From Cyclina sinensis (taxonomy: Eukaryota > Mollusca > Bivalvia > Venerida > Veneridae), in NCBI GenBank assembly GCA_012932295.1, contig JAAONU010000001.1, positions 38,657,449-38,721,448 of the forward strand: 64,000 nt of DNA. Direction: 5' to 3'. The notes beneath the pieces were generated by a model that saw nothing but the letters and a program-made list of their open reading frames with translations, made no database searches and was not told the DNA's origin. Position 1 is the stretch's first letter, and the number at the start of each line of letters is the position of its first letter. Shown piece after piece: positions 24,236 through 35,117 of this stretch. The translations under genes were made by a program, and so were the position numbers.

Positions 24236-25399
24236 CCATTCCAAACACTTGGCTTAGGGGCAGAATGCTACATAGCAAATCCAGTAACGCAGAACCAAAA
24301 TTTGATATCACCAATGCAATGTCAGTCAGTGTGTAAAACAGCAGACATATTATGCACACCACCAAAGTTTCAAAGAATTAGCTCAGGAAAACAATCTGAT
24401 GTTGTCGGGCTACCAGTGCAGTCTAATACAAAACATGCACATGCACTCTCACAGTCTCCAACATTAAGCAGGGCTTCACTTCCTCAGGGTACATCACAAA
24501 AACAGACAGGCACATTTTAATATTAATTGTCCTGTAGAAAGTTCAAGTTGTGTTCCCAAGGTAAATTTGACTGATTTGCATTTGGGAAAAGAGATAGGAA
24601 AGGGGGCATTCAGTGTGGTTTTTGAAGGAGATTGGTTAAAAACTAAGGTTGCTGTGAAAGAAATCTGTGTTAAGCGTATTAAATTCATGAAGTCTTTTAT
24701 TGTACGAGAACTCGCCTTACACAGTCAATTGAGACATCCAAATATTGTCTTGCCACTGGCATATGCTATACAAAATAGCAGGTTGTATTTGGTCACTGAA
24801 TTGATTGATGGTGATACTTTAGATAATATTTTATTTGGAGAGAAAAGAGAACCCATGAATATGCAAGAAAGATTGAATATCTCAGTAAAGGTGAGTCAAG
24901 CAGTAGCCTATCTGCATAATTAGAACCCAATAATTATTCACAGAGATCTTAAATCTGAAAATATCCTTGTCTCTGATGATCTTAAAGTTGTTAAGTTATG
25001 TGACATGGGATTAAGCAAAATTAAAACAATGAATACGTTAGTGACAACAATGGCTGGTGGTTCAGCTCAACCTGGGACACCATCCTATCAGGCACCCGAG
25101 TTACTTTTGGCTAAACAGAGTGCAAATACCTCTTCTGACATTTGGGCACTTTCTTGTACCTTAGTAGAATTATTCTCTGATGTTCCAATCTGGAATACAC
25201 CTGAAGAATCTGACAAGGATCCTGTAGAGTACATTATGGAACAAATGAGGCTGAATGCAAGACCTGATGGTATGGAGGTACTTGCTACTGTGGCTGATGC
25301 AAATATTTGTAGTTTCTTGGGGAAAGGTTTGAGTTATGAACCTGATGACAGACCAAATGCTATTGAGTTTGCCGAGTTTTTTTGTAGTCTGAAGTGAAA

Positions 25400-25530
25400 T
25401 GGACAATCTGTTGGGTCTTTTCGTAGTCTGAAGTAAAAGAGACGTTCAGAGTAAATATATCGTAGTAAATAATTATATGTATGTGTGTAGGGTTTATATG
25501 TACATAAAATTAAAACAAGTAAATTTGTGA
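25400..25530 (+). other. 3-prime tail of kinase relic A with partial duplication
   Basis: Directly after the stop, the terminal sequence is partly repeated (TAGTCTGAAGTGAAA at 25385, TAGTCTGAAGTAAAA at 25424). Words from this tail (TATGTATGTGTGTAGGGT) reappear at 27300-27565. Confidence 0.55.
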
Positions 25531-27232
25531 GCTAATGCTCACTAGTGATACCCCCGCTATCAGAAATTTGACTTTCATAATGTAATTTGCATTTGTTATA
25601 TGTATAAAGAGTGTTAAATTTTTCAGAGTATTTACCCGAATTTAATACAACTTCATCCAAGGCACAGCTAGATGGATATGAAAATGGTCAGAATAGTGAA
25701 CAGGTATTACATCTGTGATTTCTGATTCATCGAAGTCTTTATTCACAAAAACACGATCAAGTGAACCTCCTTTCCTGTGTGTTGGTAACTTCTAAGTATT
25801 CGGTAAACAGGAAGTAGATGAGCAAGGAGCATAAAATCGCTTTACACCATATGAGAATATAGGATAAAGCAATATGCAAAATATCAGGCTGCTGCATCTT
25901 ATAGTTGCTGAGAAAACTGTGACGGAAATTGTGAATGTATGTCAACTATGTGTAAAAATCTAAGTATTCAGTAAACAGGAAGTAGATGAGCAAGGAGCAT
26001 AAAATCGCTTTACACCATATGGGACTATAGGATAAAGCAATATGCAAAATATCAGGCTGCTGCATCTTATAGATGCTGAGAAAACTGTGACGGAAATTGT
26101 GAATGTATGTCAACTATGTGTAAAAATCTAAGTATTCGGTAAACAGGAAGTAGATGAGCAAGGAGCATAAAATCGCTTTACACCATATGGGACTATAGGA
26201 TAAAGCAATATGCAAAATATCAGGTGGCTGCATGCTCTAGTTGCTTAGAAAACTGCGACGGAAAATAAAGATGTCATTTGGTTGATGTAATGCACCTATA
26301 TAGTGTAAAAATCTAAGTATTCAGTAAACAGGAAGTAGATGAGCAAGGAGCATAAAATCGCTTTACACCATATGGGACTATAGGATAAAGCAATATGCAA
26401 AATATCAGGCTGCTGCATTTTATAGTTGCTGAGAAAACTGTGACGGAAATTGTGAATGTATGTCAACTATGTGTAAAAATCTAAGTATTCAGTAAACAGG
26501 AAGTAGATGAGCAAGGAGCATAAAATCGCTTTACACCATATGGGACTATAGGATAAAGCAATATGCAAAATATCAGGCTGCTGCACCTTATAGTTGCTGA
26601 GAAAACTGTGACGGAAATTGTGAATGTATGTCAACTATGTGTAAAAATCTAAGTATTCGGTAAACAGGAAGTAGATGAGCAAGGAGCATAAAATCGCTTT
26701 ACACCATATGGGACTATAGGATAAAGCAATATGCAAAATATCAGGCGGCTGCATGCTCTAGTTGCTTAGAAAACTGCGACGGAAAATAAAGATGTCGTTT
26801 GGTTGATGTAATGCACCTATATAGTGTAAAAATCTAAGTATTCGGTAAACAGGAAGTAGATGAGCAAGGAGCATAAAATCGCTTTACACCATATGGGACT
26901 ATAGGATAAAGCAATATGCAAAATATCAGGCTGCTGCATCTTATAGTTGCTGAGAAAACTGTGACGGAAATTGTGAATATATGTCAACTATGTGTAAAAA
27001 TCTAAGTATTCGGTAAACAGGAAGTAGATGAGCAAGGAGCATAAAATCGCTTTACACCATATGGGACTATAGGATAAAGCAATATGTGAAATATCAGGCT
27101 TCTGCATGTTATAGTTGCTGAGAAAACTGCAACGGAAATTTGTTACGGACGGACAGACGGACTGACGGACGGACACACGGACAAGGGTAAAACAGTATAC
27201 CCCCCACTTCTTCGAAGCGGGGGTATAATAAT
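25531..27232 (+). mobile_element. Helentron/HINE-like element E2 with eight ~170-bp repeats
   Basis: The left end has ATACCCCCGCT (about 25548-25558). The right end is a hairpin ending AGCGGGGGTAT (about 27216-27226), preceded by a GGAC microsatellite (27143-27185). Inside are eight tandem units starting near 25792, 25960, 26129, 26313, 26481, 26651, 26834 and 27002. Each contains TAAGTATTC(G/A)GTAAACAGGA and CAATATGCAAAATATCAGG. Units are of two lengths (about 168 and 184 bp). The element sits in the 3-prime tail of kinase relic A. Confidence 0.75.
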
Positions 27233-27236
27233 AAGG

Positions 27237-27565
27237 TTTGATTTATTAACCCGATCTGAGGCAAAATGCTTTTGACTTTGTTGAGTATTTTTTCTAGCCT
27301 GAATTGAAATATATATGTATGTAGGGTATACATACAGACATAAAAGGTTTGAGTAAAAAGCCTAATGTGAAGCCGAATGCTTTAGAATTTATTTAGTATT
27401 TTTATAGCCTGAAGTGAAATATGTATGTAGGGTATACATACAGACATATAAGGTTTGATTTAAAAGCCTAATGTGAGGCCAAATGCTTTAGAATTTGTTG
27501 AATATTTTTATAGCCTGAAGTGAAATATGTATGTAGGGTATACATACAGACATATAAGGTTTTGT
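27237..27565 (+). repeat. Three tandem copies of the kinase C-terminus and 3-prime UTR
   Basis: Units start near 27265, 27376 and 27482, at a spacing of about 108 bp. The third reads RPNALEFVEYFYSLK and stop, against RPNAIEFAEFFCSLK and stop at the end of kinase relic A (25350-25397). Each unit then carries TATGTAGGGTATACATACAG. These are duplicated gene ends, not independent genes. Element E2 separates them from the kinase body. Confidence 0.75.
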
Positions 27566-27679
27566 GCAAGAGCCAGGCCTGTGGCTCTGAGGTCAGGGTC
27601 ACCTCTTTGGGGTATTTATCACTTACAAACTGACTTGTCATGTTAACAAGTACAATAAGCTATTAAAATTTATTATTTT

Positions 27680-28260
27680 TATGCTCCAAGAAAGTGGGTG
27701 GCATGTAGCATGTCAGTCTTTAAGTCCGTCTGTCCATAGGTCCTGAAATCTTGTGAACTCAACTCCTCTTAAACCACTGGGTGGAATTTGCTCAAATTTT
27801 TATGGATGAATAAAACAATGAGTAGATGATTGTAAAGGAAGGAAAATCTGCTGTGATTAATTTTAGCAGAATTATGGCCCCTAAATGATTGTTTTGGGGT
27901 AAAGTCTATCCAGACTAGTTCTCCTATACTAAAGATTGAAATCAAATGAAAATTTGTAGGCATGCTCATTACTAAGGCTAGTTGCGCATATATCTTGGGT
28001 TTTACGGTTAAGGGACTTTTTACATAGTTATGGGCCTTTAATTATTTAATTATTTTATACAAAAAAATCAGTATACAAAGTCCTATCTGCACTTTGTCTT
28101 GAAAACCCCTGGTGGGATTTCACTGAAACTTAAGATTGATCACCATCAAGCGTAGTGATGCTTCTCCTTAACATTTTCTGTTCGGATAATTTTGGCGGAA
28201 TTATGGCCCCATAAATTGTCAGTGGGGACATTGTGTCCTAGAGACACACACAAAATTGTC
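27680..28260 (-). mobile_element. Worn repeat element, probably reversed HINE type
   Basis: A degenerate hairpin-like start (TTTATGCTCC near 27677, GGTGGCATG near 27698) is followed by GTCCGTCTGTCC, the complement of a GGAC-type microsatellite. Two loose repeats share the phrase GGCGGAATTATGGCCCC / AGCAGAATTATGGCCCC. Orientation is opposite to E2. Confidence 0.45.
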
Positions 28261-28479
28261 TTGTTAATGAGTACAATTGACTGTTAAATTTGTTAATTGT
28301 TAATACAAAAATCATGAATCGCCTCCTTTCAAGTATTTGATACATTGATAACTGTTAAATGACCTGAAGAACCATTCGTTTATAGAAAGACTTATGAATG
28401 ACTGACAATCATTGGGTAAGTGTTGCCATTCATGTACAGTCATGATAATGCAAAGAATTGAAAATTCACGCATAAATTT

Positions 28480-28640
28480 AAGCAGCTGTGACCCACGGTG
28501 GGGCATCGGCCTCTCTGGTCTAAGCCGTCTGTGGGGAATTGTAGCTCAAGCGGTTGACCAGGCTGCCATCACCGACTGGTCACAGGGCTCACAGGGGTCT
28601 GTCCCCTGCACATATCGTAGTAAATAATGATAACAAACTC
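28480..28640 (+). repeat. Possible SINE-like fragment
   Basis: A relatively GC-rich block contains GTAGCTCAAGCGGTTGACCA, which resembles a tRNA 5-prime half, followed by CACAGGGCTCACAGGGG. No clear B box follows, so this is weak. Confidence 0.25.
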
Positions 28641-28649
28641 TGTGGTTTA

Positions 28650-29070
28650 GTTCTAATGAGTTCTTCGTTTATTCTGTGTAGGACACTAATAGTTCTTCAT
28701 TTATTCAGTGAAATAGTAATTTCATCGAATATTCCAATTTTGTTAAAGTATCACATCAAAGACAAGCACCAAGATAACTATTTATAAAGTAATGTCAAAT
28801 TTAGGTGTTTCTTGTTTGAAATTCCAGTGAAGACTTTTTAGCCTGGATGAAATTGCAAATATTGCCGTAAATAAACATTATAATACAACAGCTTCTTTAA
28901 AGTGATGTCACATTTGACGTCACACAGCCAATATGAAATTCAGATGCCTTTTTGGAAAAATACTTATGTTTCATATTCCATTGAAACTTAATAGAGACTC
29001 AAACGCATATATATAAATACATGTATACTATGTCTCACATGAATATGTGCTACAAATGAAAACTTCCATT
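28650..29070. other. Gene-free stretch
   Basis: No exon, tandem array or element end was recognised. Confidence 0.4.
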
Positions 29071-29079
29071 AAGTATTAA

Positions 29080-29220
29080 AATAACTGTTAACTGTTAACT
29101 ATTAACTTTTAACTATTAACTTTTAACTGTTAACTATTAATTTTTTAGTATTAACTGAAAACTGTTAAGTATTAACTTTTAACTATTAACTATATAACTG
29201 TTAAATAATAGCGGTAACCG
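29080..29220. repeat. Simple tandem repeat of TTAACT(A/G)
   Basis: Irregular repetition of AACTGTTAACTATTAAC and AACTTTTAACTATTAAC over about 140 bp. Low complexity with no coding role. Confidence 0.8.
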
Positions 29221-29229
29221 TTAATCTGT

Positions 29230-29820
29230 AACCGTGCGTTATTGGAGTTCGATTATTTTATTCTATTCTATTCTATGATAGGGGGCATTTGCTACAGCTA
29301 CACTGTCTTGCTACTTCCTTTTTCGATTTGGCGAGTCTACGATAAGGTTGGAAAAAGTTTGTTTAACATTTGTGTCAAAAATAATTTAAATCAGTTTGTT
29401 ATTCTTGCCGTTTAATTTGTAATTGTTGAATTTAAGGTAGTATTTGGATTATGGTTTGTTTATAAGAGTTTATGGTTATGGTTTAATTGGGATTTTTTGT
29501 AGATTTTATGCGAGTCAATAAATGTTCTGCTGTGAGCTGTATATGTTTTGCACGATTTAGGTAATTAAATTTCTTATAAAGGAGTTACGTTGTTTTAAAT
29601 GAGATACAAAAAAATGTATTAAATTGATTTTCTTTTTTCTTGCATTTATACAACTTCAACCGAGCGAAACCTTCTCACAGCAGCATGCCTAAGGCTAAAA
29701 CTTAAAGCAGAAGCTGGACGAGGGGGCCAGGGGCGGATGTGCTAGGCTTGTCGCAAGCGGTCAGGCAAAAAAGGAACACCCCCAGTTCTGAGGCCAAGGA
29801 GGGGGCTACCGGGTCCGAGC
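29230..29820. other. Unassigned stretch ending in a GC-rich island
   Basis: AT-rich sequence with a short TTCTA repeat (29260-29275). An unusually GC-rich block follows (29695-29825, with GGACGAGGGGGCCAGGGGCG and GAGGGGGCTACCGGGTCC). The block has no open frame that I recognise. It may be an old transposon end or a fragment of a GC-richer gene. Confidence 0.35.
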
Positions 29821-29825
29821 CTGTT

Positions 29826-30618
29826 TGATTAATCATCGATTATATAATCAAAGTATTTACATTATAGAGGCATACCCGAAAACTGACAGAGTTTTCTATC
29901 AAAACTATAGTGAAGTATTTAACGCATGCAAAATGATAAATAAATACATTTTCAAACAACAACTTACATCGAAAAATGTATTGTTTTAAAAAAAAATTAT
30001 CAATGAAGTGATGTTTTATAATAAATCGCTATCCACCATTTATTGTACAACAACAACTTTATATAAGCTACTGCATGGTTTACTGGACTACACCATAATT
30101 TAGGCAACCAATTTCACCCATTCTGAAGATTTTTTTGATGTAGGTTGTTCTTCAGAATTTTATTTATTTATCATTTTACATCCAATAAACCCAATATCTT
30201 TCATTTTTAAAATGGGTCAGTTTTAGGGTATGCCCCTTTAAGTAAGTAAGAAAGGAAAATGATATAAAGCGCACGTTAAACAATATGCTATATGTGTCTC
30301 TGTCTCTTATTTGCAGATCATAGTATCCATTTATGGAAATTTAATGTGGTGCTTCCAATTTCTTAGCAAACCTAAGTAGCTGTAATCTTCAACAATTAAA
30401 ACTATGTTTTCCCCCCATGGAAATCATAAAAAAATATCCTTTGTAATACTCATTAAAATTTAACTATTCTTTACTCTTACTTTCTCTTGTGAACCATTTA
30501 AATAACAACAGGAAAAAAAACCACCGATTATCGATTATTTGACTTTGTAATCGATCATCAACGATTTCTAAAGTGAACGATCAATTTTTGATTATAATCG
30601 ATCATCGTTTAATCCCTA
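29826..30618. mobile_element. Possible inverted-repeat element with ATCGATTA-rich ends
   Basis: The left end reads GATTAATCATCGATTATATA then ATCAAA. The right end, complemented, reads GATTAAACGATGATCGATTA then TAATCAAA. These are imperfect inverted repeats. The right part (30520-30615) is dense in ATCGAT palindromes. No target duplication was found, so the boundaries are tentative. Confidence 0.35.
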
Positions 30619-30857
30619 TCAGAAAAGGAGCTCTTAACCCAGAACAAACAAAAAATGTTAACATTTATGGTTCTTACCATGCATGTGAAATTGAATAATG
30701 TCGGGTCAAAAGCTAGGTCAGTAGGTCATATAATTGAAAAACATTATTCATTTTATTTTGAACGACTGCGTAAAGCTCCCGCTATAATTTCAGGCAGCCA
30801 TTGAAAAATAACCATAGAACTGAAATATTTGTCCCTATACCACACTTTATATTTCAG

Positions 30858-33800
30858 AATAAACCAGTTACAAGACGAGGTAAACACACACACTACAAGC
30901 TGTACTTAGGCCTGCAACACTTTGACCGTGAGAAGTATCGGGTAGTAACTGTGAAGAGAGGTGGCTGAACGCGAATGATTGAATACAAGTCAGATGAACC
31001 AATATGTGTTAAAAGAGGAGGGAAAGAAATGCTTCTTTCCAAACAATGAAAGTCAACAGGGAAAACTGAGTGAAATGGAGATAGGTCTAGCAAATTTTGC
31101 TGGAAATGAAATAACTGACTTTGCATTATTATGGAAAGAAAAAAGGGCAGTGAAGATGACTGTGGAAAAGATAAAGTCAAACAGTACACTAGCTCTTGTA
31201 ATAACAGTATAGAAACCACTAATTCAGTTGCCACCTATACTGCAACCTGCTCAAATGTCAGTGCTGTCCAAATGGTCCATGGTGCTGCTGATGAAAACAT
31301 TGAGAGCAGTGGCTGGAATTACTGGCAAATGGACCAACCGGGGTATTCCTATATGCAGGACCTCAGAGACACTAACATGCAGTGGAGCTCCAATTATCAG
31401 CCTCTACTTTCAAATCAGGAACTTGTTCTAAGAAACAGGGATTTAGAGGCAGAGAACTATAATTTACATCAAGAGGTCAAAGAACTGAGAGCCCAGCTGC
31501 AGTTAAACACTGGACACAGTAAATTCCCTGGTAATAATTCCAATATTCCATTAATATTAGGAAATTAAATATGAGGATTTGTAGCCCAAATTATAAACTG
31601 ACCTTTTATAAGGTAGAAAAATATGGGAATGTCTTACAGTCAGTATTAGACATAAAAAGTTAAATACTTGGACTTGACTTATGATTAAGCTGTCTGTGGA
31701 ATATAAAAACAAGTTTATATTGAAGATTTTATATAGAGGTAGGAGAATGAAAACAATTTGAAGAATTTTTACTGAGTTAAGTATATCTTTCTCTTTTAGA
31801 TTTGGAGGTGACAACAAGCAAGGTGGAATTTTTCAAGAAACTTACACGAAATTTAGAGGTTAGTTGATATTTTATTCTCTGATAGCAAGACTTCCACATG
31901 AGATTTTGGTTCTTTTTAAATACATTGATACATGCCAACCTGAAATATTAATGTGATCATTTTGGCCTCAAATGTATGACTAAATCTGTTTCAATTTTTA
32001 TCAGCTGATGCAGATTTTTGCTTGTCCAGACAGCAGAGTAATATGCACATTTTCACTTCATTTACTATTAGTTTTTCCGAAAACAGGTTCAGTACAGACA
32101 AATTTTCAGAATTCTATTTTTCATTTTATGGAATTTATTTAAAAAAGCCTTAGATATATTTAAGAATTAAGTAAATGGTACATTGGCTTAATTTTTTTTC
32201 AAAACTCAGACCACCTTTAAAAAATTGCTTGTATGTGGTAACAGGTACTTAGATTTTAAGGATGGATAGATAAGGTTATTTCATTTGATTTTATTTATTT
32301 ATTTTTTAATCTTTTTTTTTGTATTTAGGAAGTTTTTTTTTTCTTGAGAGCCTTAAAATATTTTGAGGAAGATAAAGTTATATAAGGAGGGGGTTAAAAA
32401 ATTTTGGGTAGGTTTTTTTTTTTTGAAGAATTTATAGCATAACCGCAAATAAACGTTTGATAAAGGATAACCTAGCTTGGCTCAAAAATACCAGTACTAT
32501 TACTTAAGAAATATTTATATAGTTAAAAAAGTAATGTATATGCTTTCTTATTGCTATCTAAAGGTATCTCAAAAAGAAATATCCAGCCGGAAACGATTGT
32601 TTAGCAGTCCTGCTTAAATCTTTCCAGCATCTGTCTCAACAGCATCCACAACTACTGATTGCAATCCCAGTGCTTCACTAGCAGGAACCGATTCAACATC
32701 AGCTCTCAGCAGTCCTTTACTTGACAGTCCAGTTGATACATGCACTCAAGGCCAGGTTGAACAATCGTATCAATGGGAAACTAGTGTTACGGTAACTATT
32801 TTATGAACTAAAATTGTAATTTTATAAAGCTGACACTAGATATCATCAAATTAAGTTTCTGTGATATATTCATTTGATCAAAGTGTTATGAATATCCTGC
32901 TGTGTAAGTTTAAGTGGTTTAGAACTACATAATTGCTAAAAATACAGACAACCAGGGCTTTAATATATATGTCCCTTTGGGCACATCAAAACTTAAAAAG
33001 TAACCTCAGTTGTTTGTTTGTCTGGTTTTTATGCCGATTTTAACATAATTTTGGTCATTTCTTAGCAGTCATGCCACATAACCGGCTTTCCTGGATAACT
33101 AACCAGTAATTACCAATTTCTTCAAAGTGACTAACTACTAATCCCAAATGATTTCTGAATCAGTAGTGAGTGACAAATGACCATTAGACTCAATGTCCGA
33201 GATAATTTGTTGTGGAAAATTTCGCCTTGCCCAAGGATTGAGCCAGCGACCCCTGGATTACAAATATGATGCTCTCCCTGTTTAGCTAAGTGGGAGGACT
33301 GTTATACAACAATTAGATAGAAAATGTACTGTTTGTGTTAGTTCTGCATTTTGTTACGGTATGAAAGAATCTTAGCATAAAGTCTATGCCTTGAGGAGCT
33401 CCTTTGACAGTACATTTAAAGGCACAAACTTGTATAAGGTCTTTTAAAAATATTGATATGATTTTGTTACTGTTAAAACTATTGAATAAATACAGATAAA
33501 AAATATATGTTTTTTAAGAAATGTTCTATGATAGCTTGCAGTATTGCAAGTCATTGTTTACAGAATGTAATTGCATTGGTTTGAAGTTGTTCTGTTTATA
33601 CTTTTTTCAGAGCACTGGAGTGAAAAAGTGCAGCTGGTCAGTGGTATTGGGTGCTACATCACGCAAAGCCAGTTGTCCACAGTTTTACATGTTGGTAACC
33701 AGCCAAGGAAACTGGTCATTGCATTATTGGATGCCTTATTTTCAAGAGAGCAACTTGCTCGTTCCAGTGCAACAGGGGCTAGGACAGCAGTAAATGCAAC

Positions 33801-33963
33801 TGTTGAGACTAATGCTTTACCACCAACTGCTGTCAAGTCAATAAAAATGTTTGTGTTAAATCAGTTTAAAAAAGATGGTGGCGAACCTTGTCTTACAGAC
33901 ACACTTTTCAATTCAGTTATAAACAGCAAGTGTGCAACCGCAAGGCGATCCTTAAGAATGTGA
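30858..33963 (+). pseudogene. BEN-domain gene relic sharing the kinase N-terminal module
   Basis: Four exon-like blocks with matching phases. Block 1 (30858-31530) starts after a TTTCAG acceptor with VTRRGKHTHYKLYLGLQHF and YRVVTVKRGG, then GKKCFFPNNESQQGKLSEME. It resembles the N-module of kinase relic A. It ends in a coiled-coil-like LRNRDLEAENYNLHQEVKEL. Block 2 (31800-31858) reads LEVTTSKVEFFKKLTRNLE. Block 3 (32564-32791) is Ser/Thr-rich. Block 4 (33613-33963) is a BEN domain: VSGIGCYITQSQLSTVLHV, LVIALLDALFSREQLARSS, and the typical ending NSVINSKCATARRSLRM. BEN domains bind DNA or chromatin proteins in known members. Breaks: TGA at 30966, paired frameshifts about 31000 and 31120-31190, TAA at 32615. 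No exon 1 was identified. Confidence 0.7.
33085..33300 (-). repeat. SINE-like repeat in the last intron of the BEN relic
   Basis: On the minus strand a tRNA-like block reads TTAGCTAAACAGGGAGAGCA, then GTAATCCAGGGGTCGCTGG, then CTCAATCCTTGGG. The B box is degenerate. The remainder (33090-33220) is a non-coding body. Confidence 0.45.
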
Positions 33964-33969
33964 TTTTAT

Positions 33970-34740
33970 TAGTTTAAAGTTCCTGAGCCACAGACAGTGA
34001 TTTGATTTTTTTTTTTTTTTTGAAAATTACAGGTAAATAAATTTACAAGATACTAAATTATTGACATGCTACTTACACCTAGAAAAAGTATGACTCTGAA
34101 TTACTGATGATTGTTCGACATATTTATATTTAAAACTCATAAACCACCGTCTGTCGGTCAGGAGCTTTAAAATATCAAAATTTGAAATCAAATATGAAAC
34201 TGAGTTCACAAAAATTTTACTAGAAAAATATAAGAATATACTACATTTAACATAGCTACTTTTGCTGCTGTATATGGCCATCATTCTGCTGTTTTGGATA
34301 TTTATCAAGCATTCATTTTAAGCAGTTTGCTTCATTTTATCCATTATCATTATTGTTTTGCACATATACCTATCTATACAAGATTTCATGGCATACTGCT
34401 GTTTTGTTTATTAATTAAGCTTAAGTTTTAAGCAATGTCTTGTTTCAATTTTTTTCATAATCAGTTTTATTTTTCATAAAACAAATCATGTAAGATTTTA
34501 AATGAAAAGTGTTTGTTTGTAATATTTAGTTGTTGCAAAAGCTTTAAATGCTGGATATAAGGCTTGATCTGCTCCATTAAATCGTCAACATTGCACTTAC
34601 ATTCTGTAGTGATCACTCTTGAATTGCCATTTTAAATGTACAGTTTGCCCTGTAAATAAATGTTTCATTTGAATTTCAGCAAGTTTTTACTGCCTTTTCA
34701 ATTTTATAGCCTTTTTTTTTGGTTACAAATTACATAAGAT
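33970..34740. other. Gene-free stretch between BEN relic and kinase relic B
   Basis: AT-rich with a T run near 34008-34021. No exon or element was recognised. Confidence 0.4.
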
Positions 34741-34744
34741 TATG

Positions 34745-35115
34745 TAAGATGTGAAAACTACTAGTTTGCGCAAGCTTGCATGAGAAACTAGTTTGTGCTA
34801 GTTAGCGCAAGCTTGTAAGTATTTCTGAAGAACTGCTTATGTATCATAGCTTGTTGTAAAGGTTCTATTACTCTGCACTAGCTTGTGCAAGCTTGCTTGT
34901 ATACGAGAGAAATATGCTTGCAGGTAAAGATTGCACTAGCTTGCAAAAGGTTCCAAATATGTGTTTGCGCAAACTTAAGGTTGCGCATGCTTGTGCCTGC
35001 TTGAAAAATTAGTGGAGCAAGCTTGCCGCAAGGTTCCAAACACGAGCATGTGCCATCTAGATCAACAAGCTAGCTGCAAGCTTGTGACAAGCATCAAAAC
35101 AAGCTTGCAACTTTG
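34745..35115. repeat. Palindrome-rich repeat built on GCAAGCTTGC
   Basis: AAGCTTG/CAAGCTT words occur about ten times in 370 bp, several inside longer palindromes (GCGCAAGCTTG, GTGCAAGCTTGC, TGCAAGCTTGTG). A looser tandem period of about 87 bp is marked by AGGTTC(C/T) words near 34859, 34948 and 35033. It is not coding. It abuts and may have replaced the 5-prime part of kinase relic B. Confidence 0.7.
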
Positions 35116-35117
35116 GT

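Larger units (their letters stand above)
21619..25397 (+). pseudogene. Kinase relic A: shared N-module, Ig-like domain, SSAIP repeats, protein kinase
   Basis: Exon 1 (21619-21639) reads MAEGFDE and ends at a GTAAGA donor. Exon 2 starts at 22459 after a pyrimidine tract. The N-terminal module begins RGRGERQKYRITVGWQNY, then GKGGGNRIIEY, FFFPEGKSNIGSLDEFDVYV and NPCSFTEFLKSNGLCASQ. An Ig-like segment (about 23110-23360) has WYKNGILLCSG and EPGEYYVSV. A 27-bp coding repeat follows. The kinase domain (about 24567-25394) shows the glycine loop GKGAFSVVFEG, VAVKEI, HRDLKSEN, a DMG in place of DFG, and SYQAPELL. The order fits a TKL-like serine/threonine kinase. Breaks: TAG at 22621, frameshift near 22840, frameshift near 24500, TAG at 24921. 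Neighbouring host exons are clean, so these look genuine. It is inactive as drawn unless unusual splicing removes the breaks. Confidence 0.75.
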
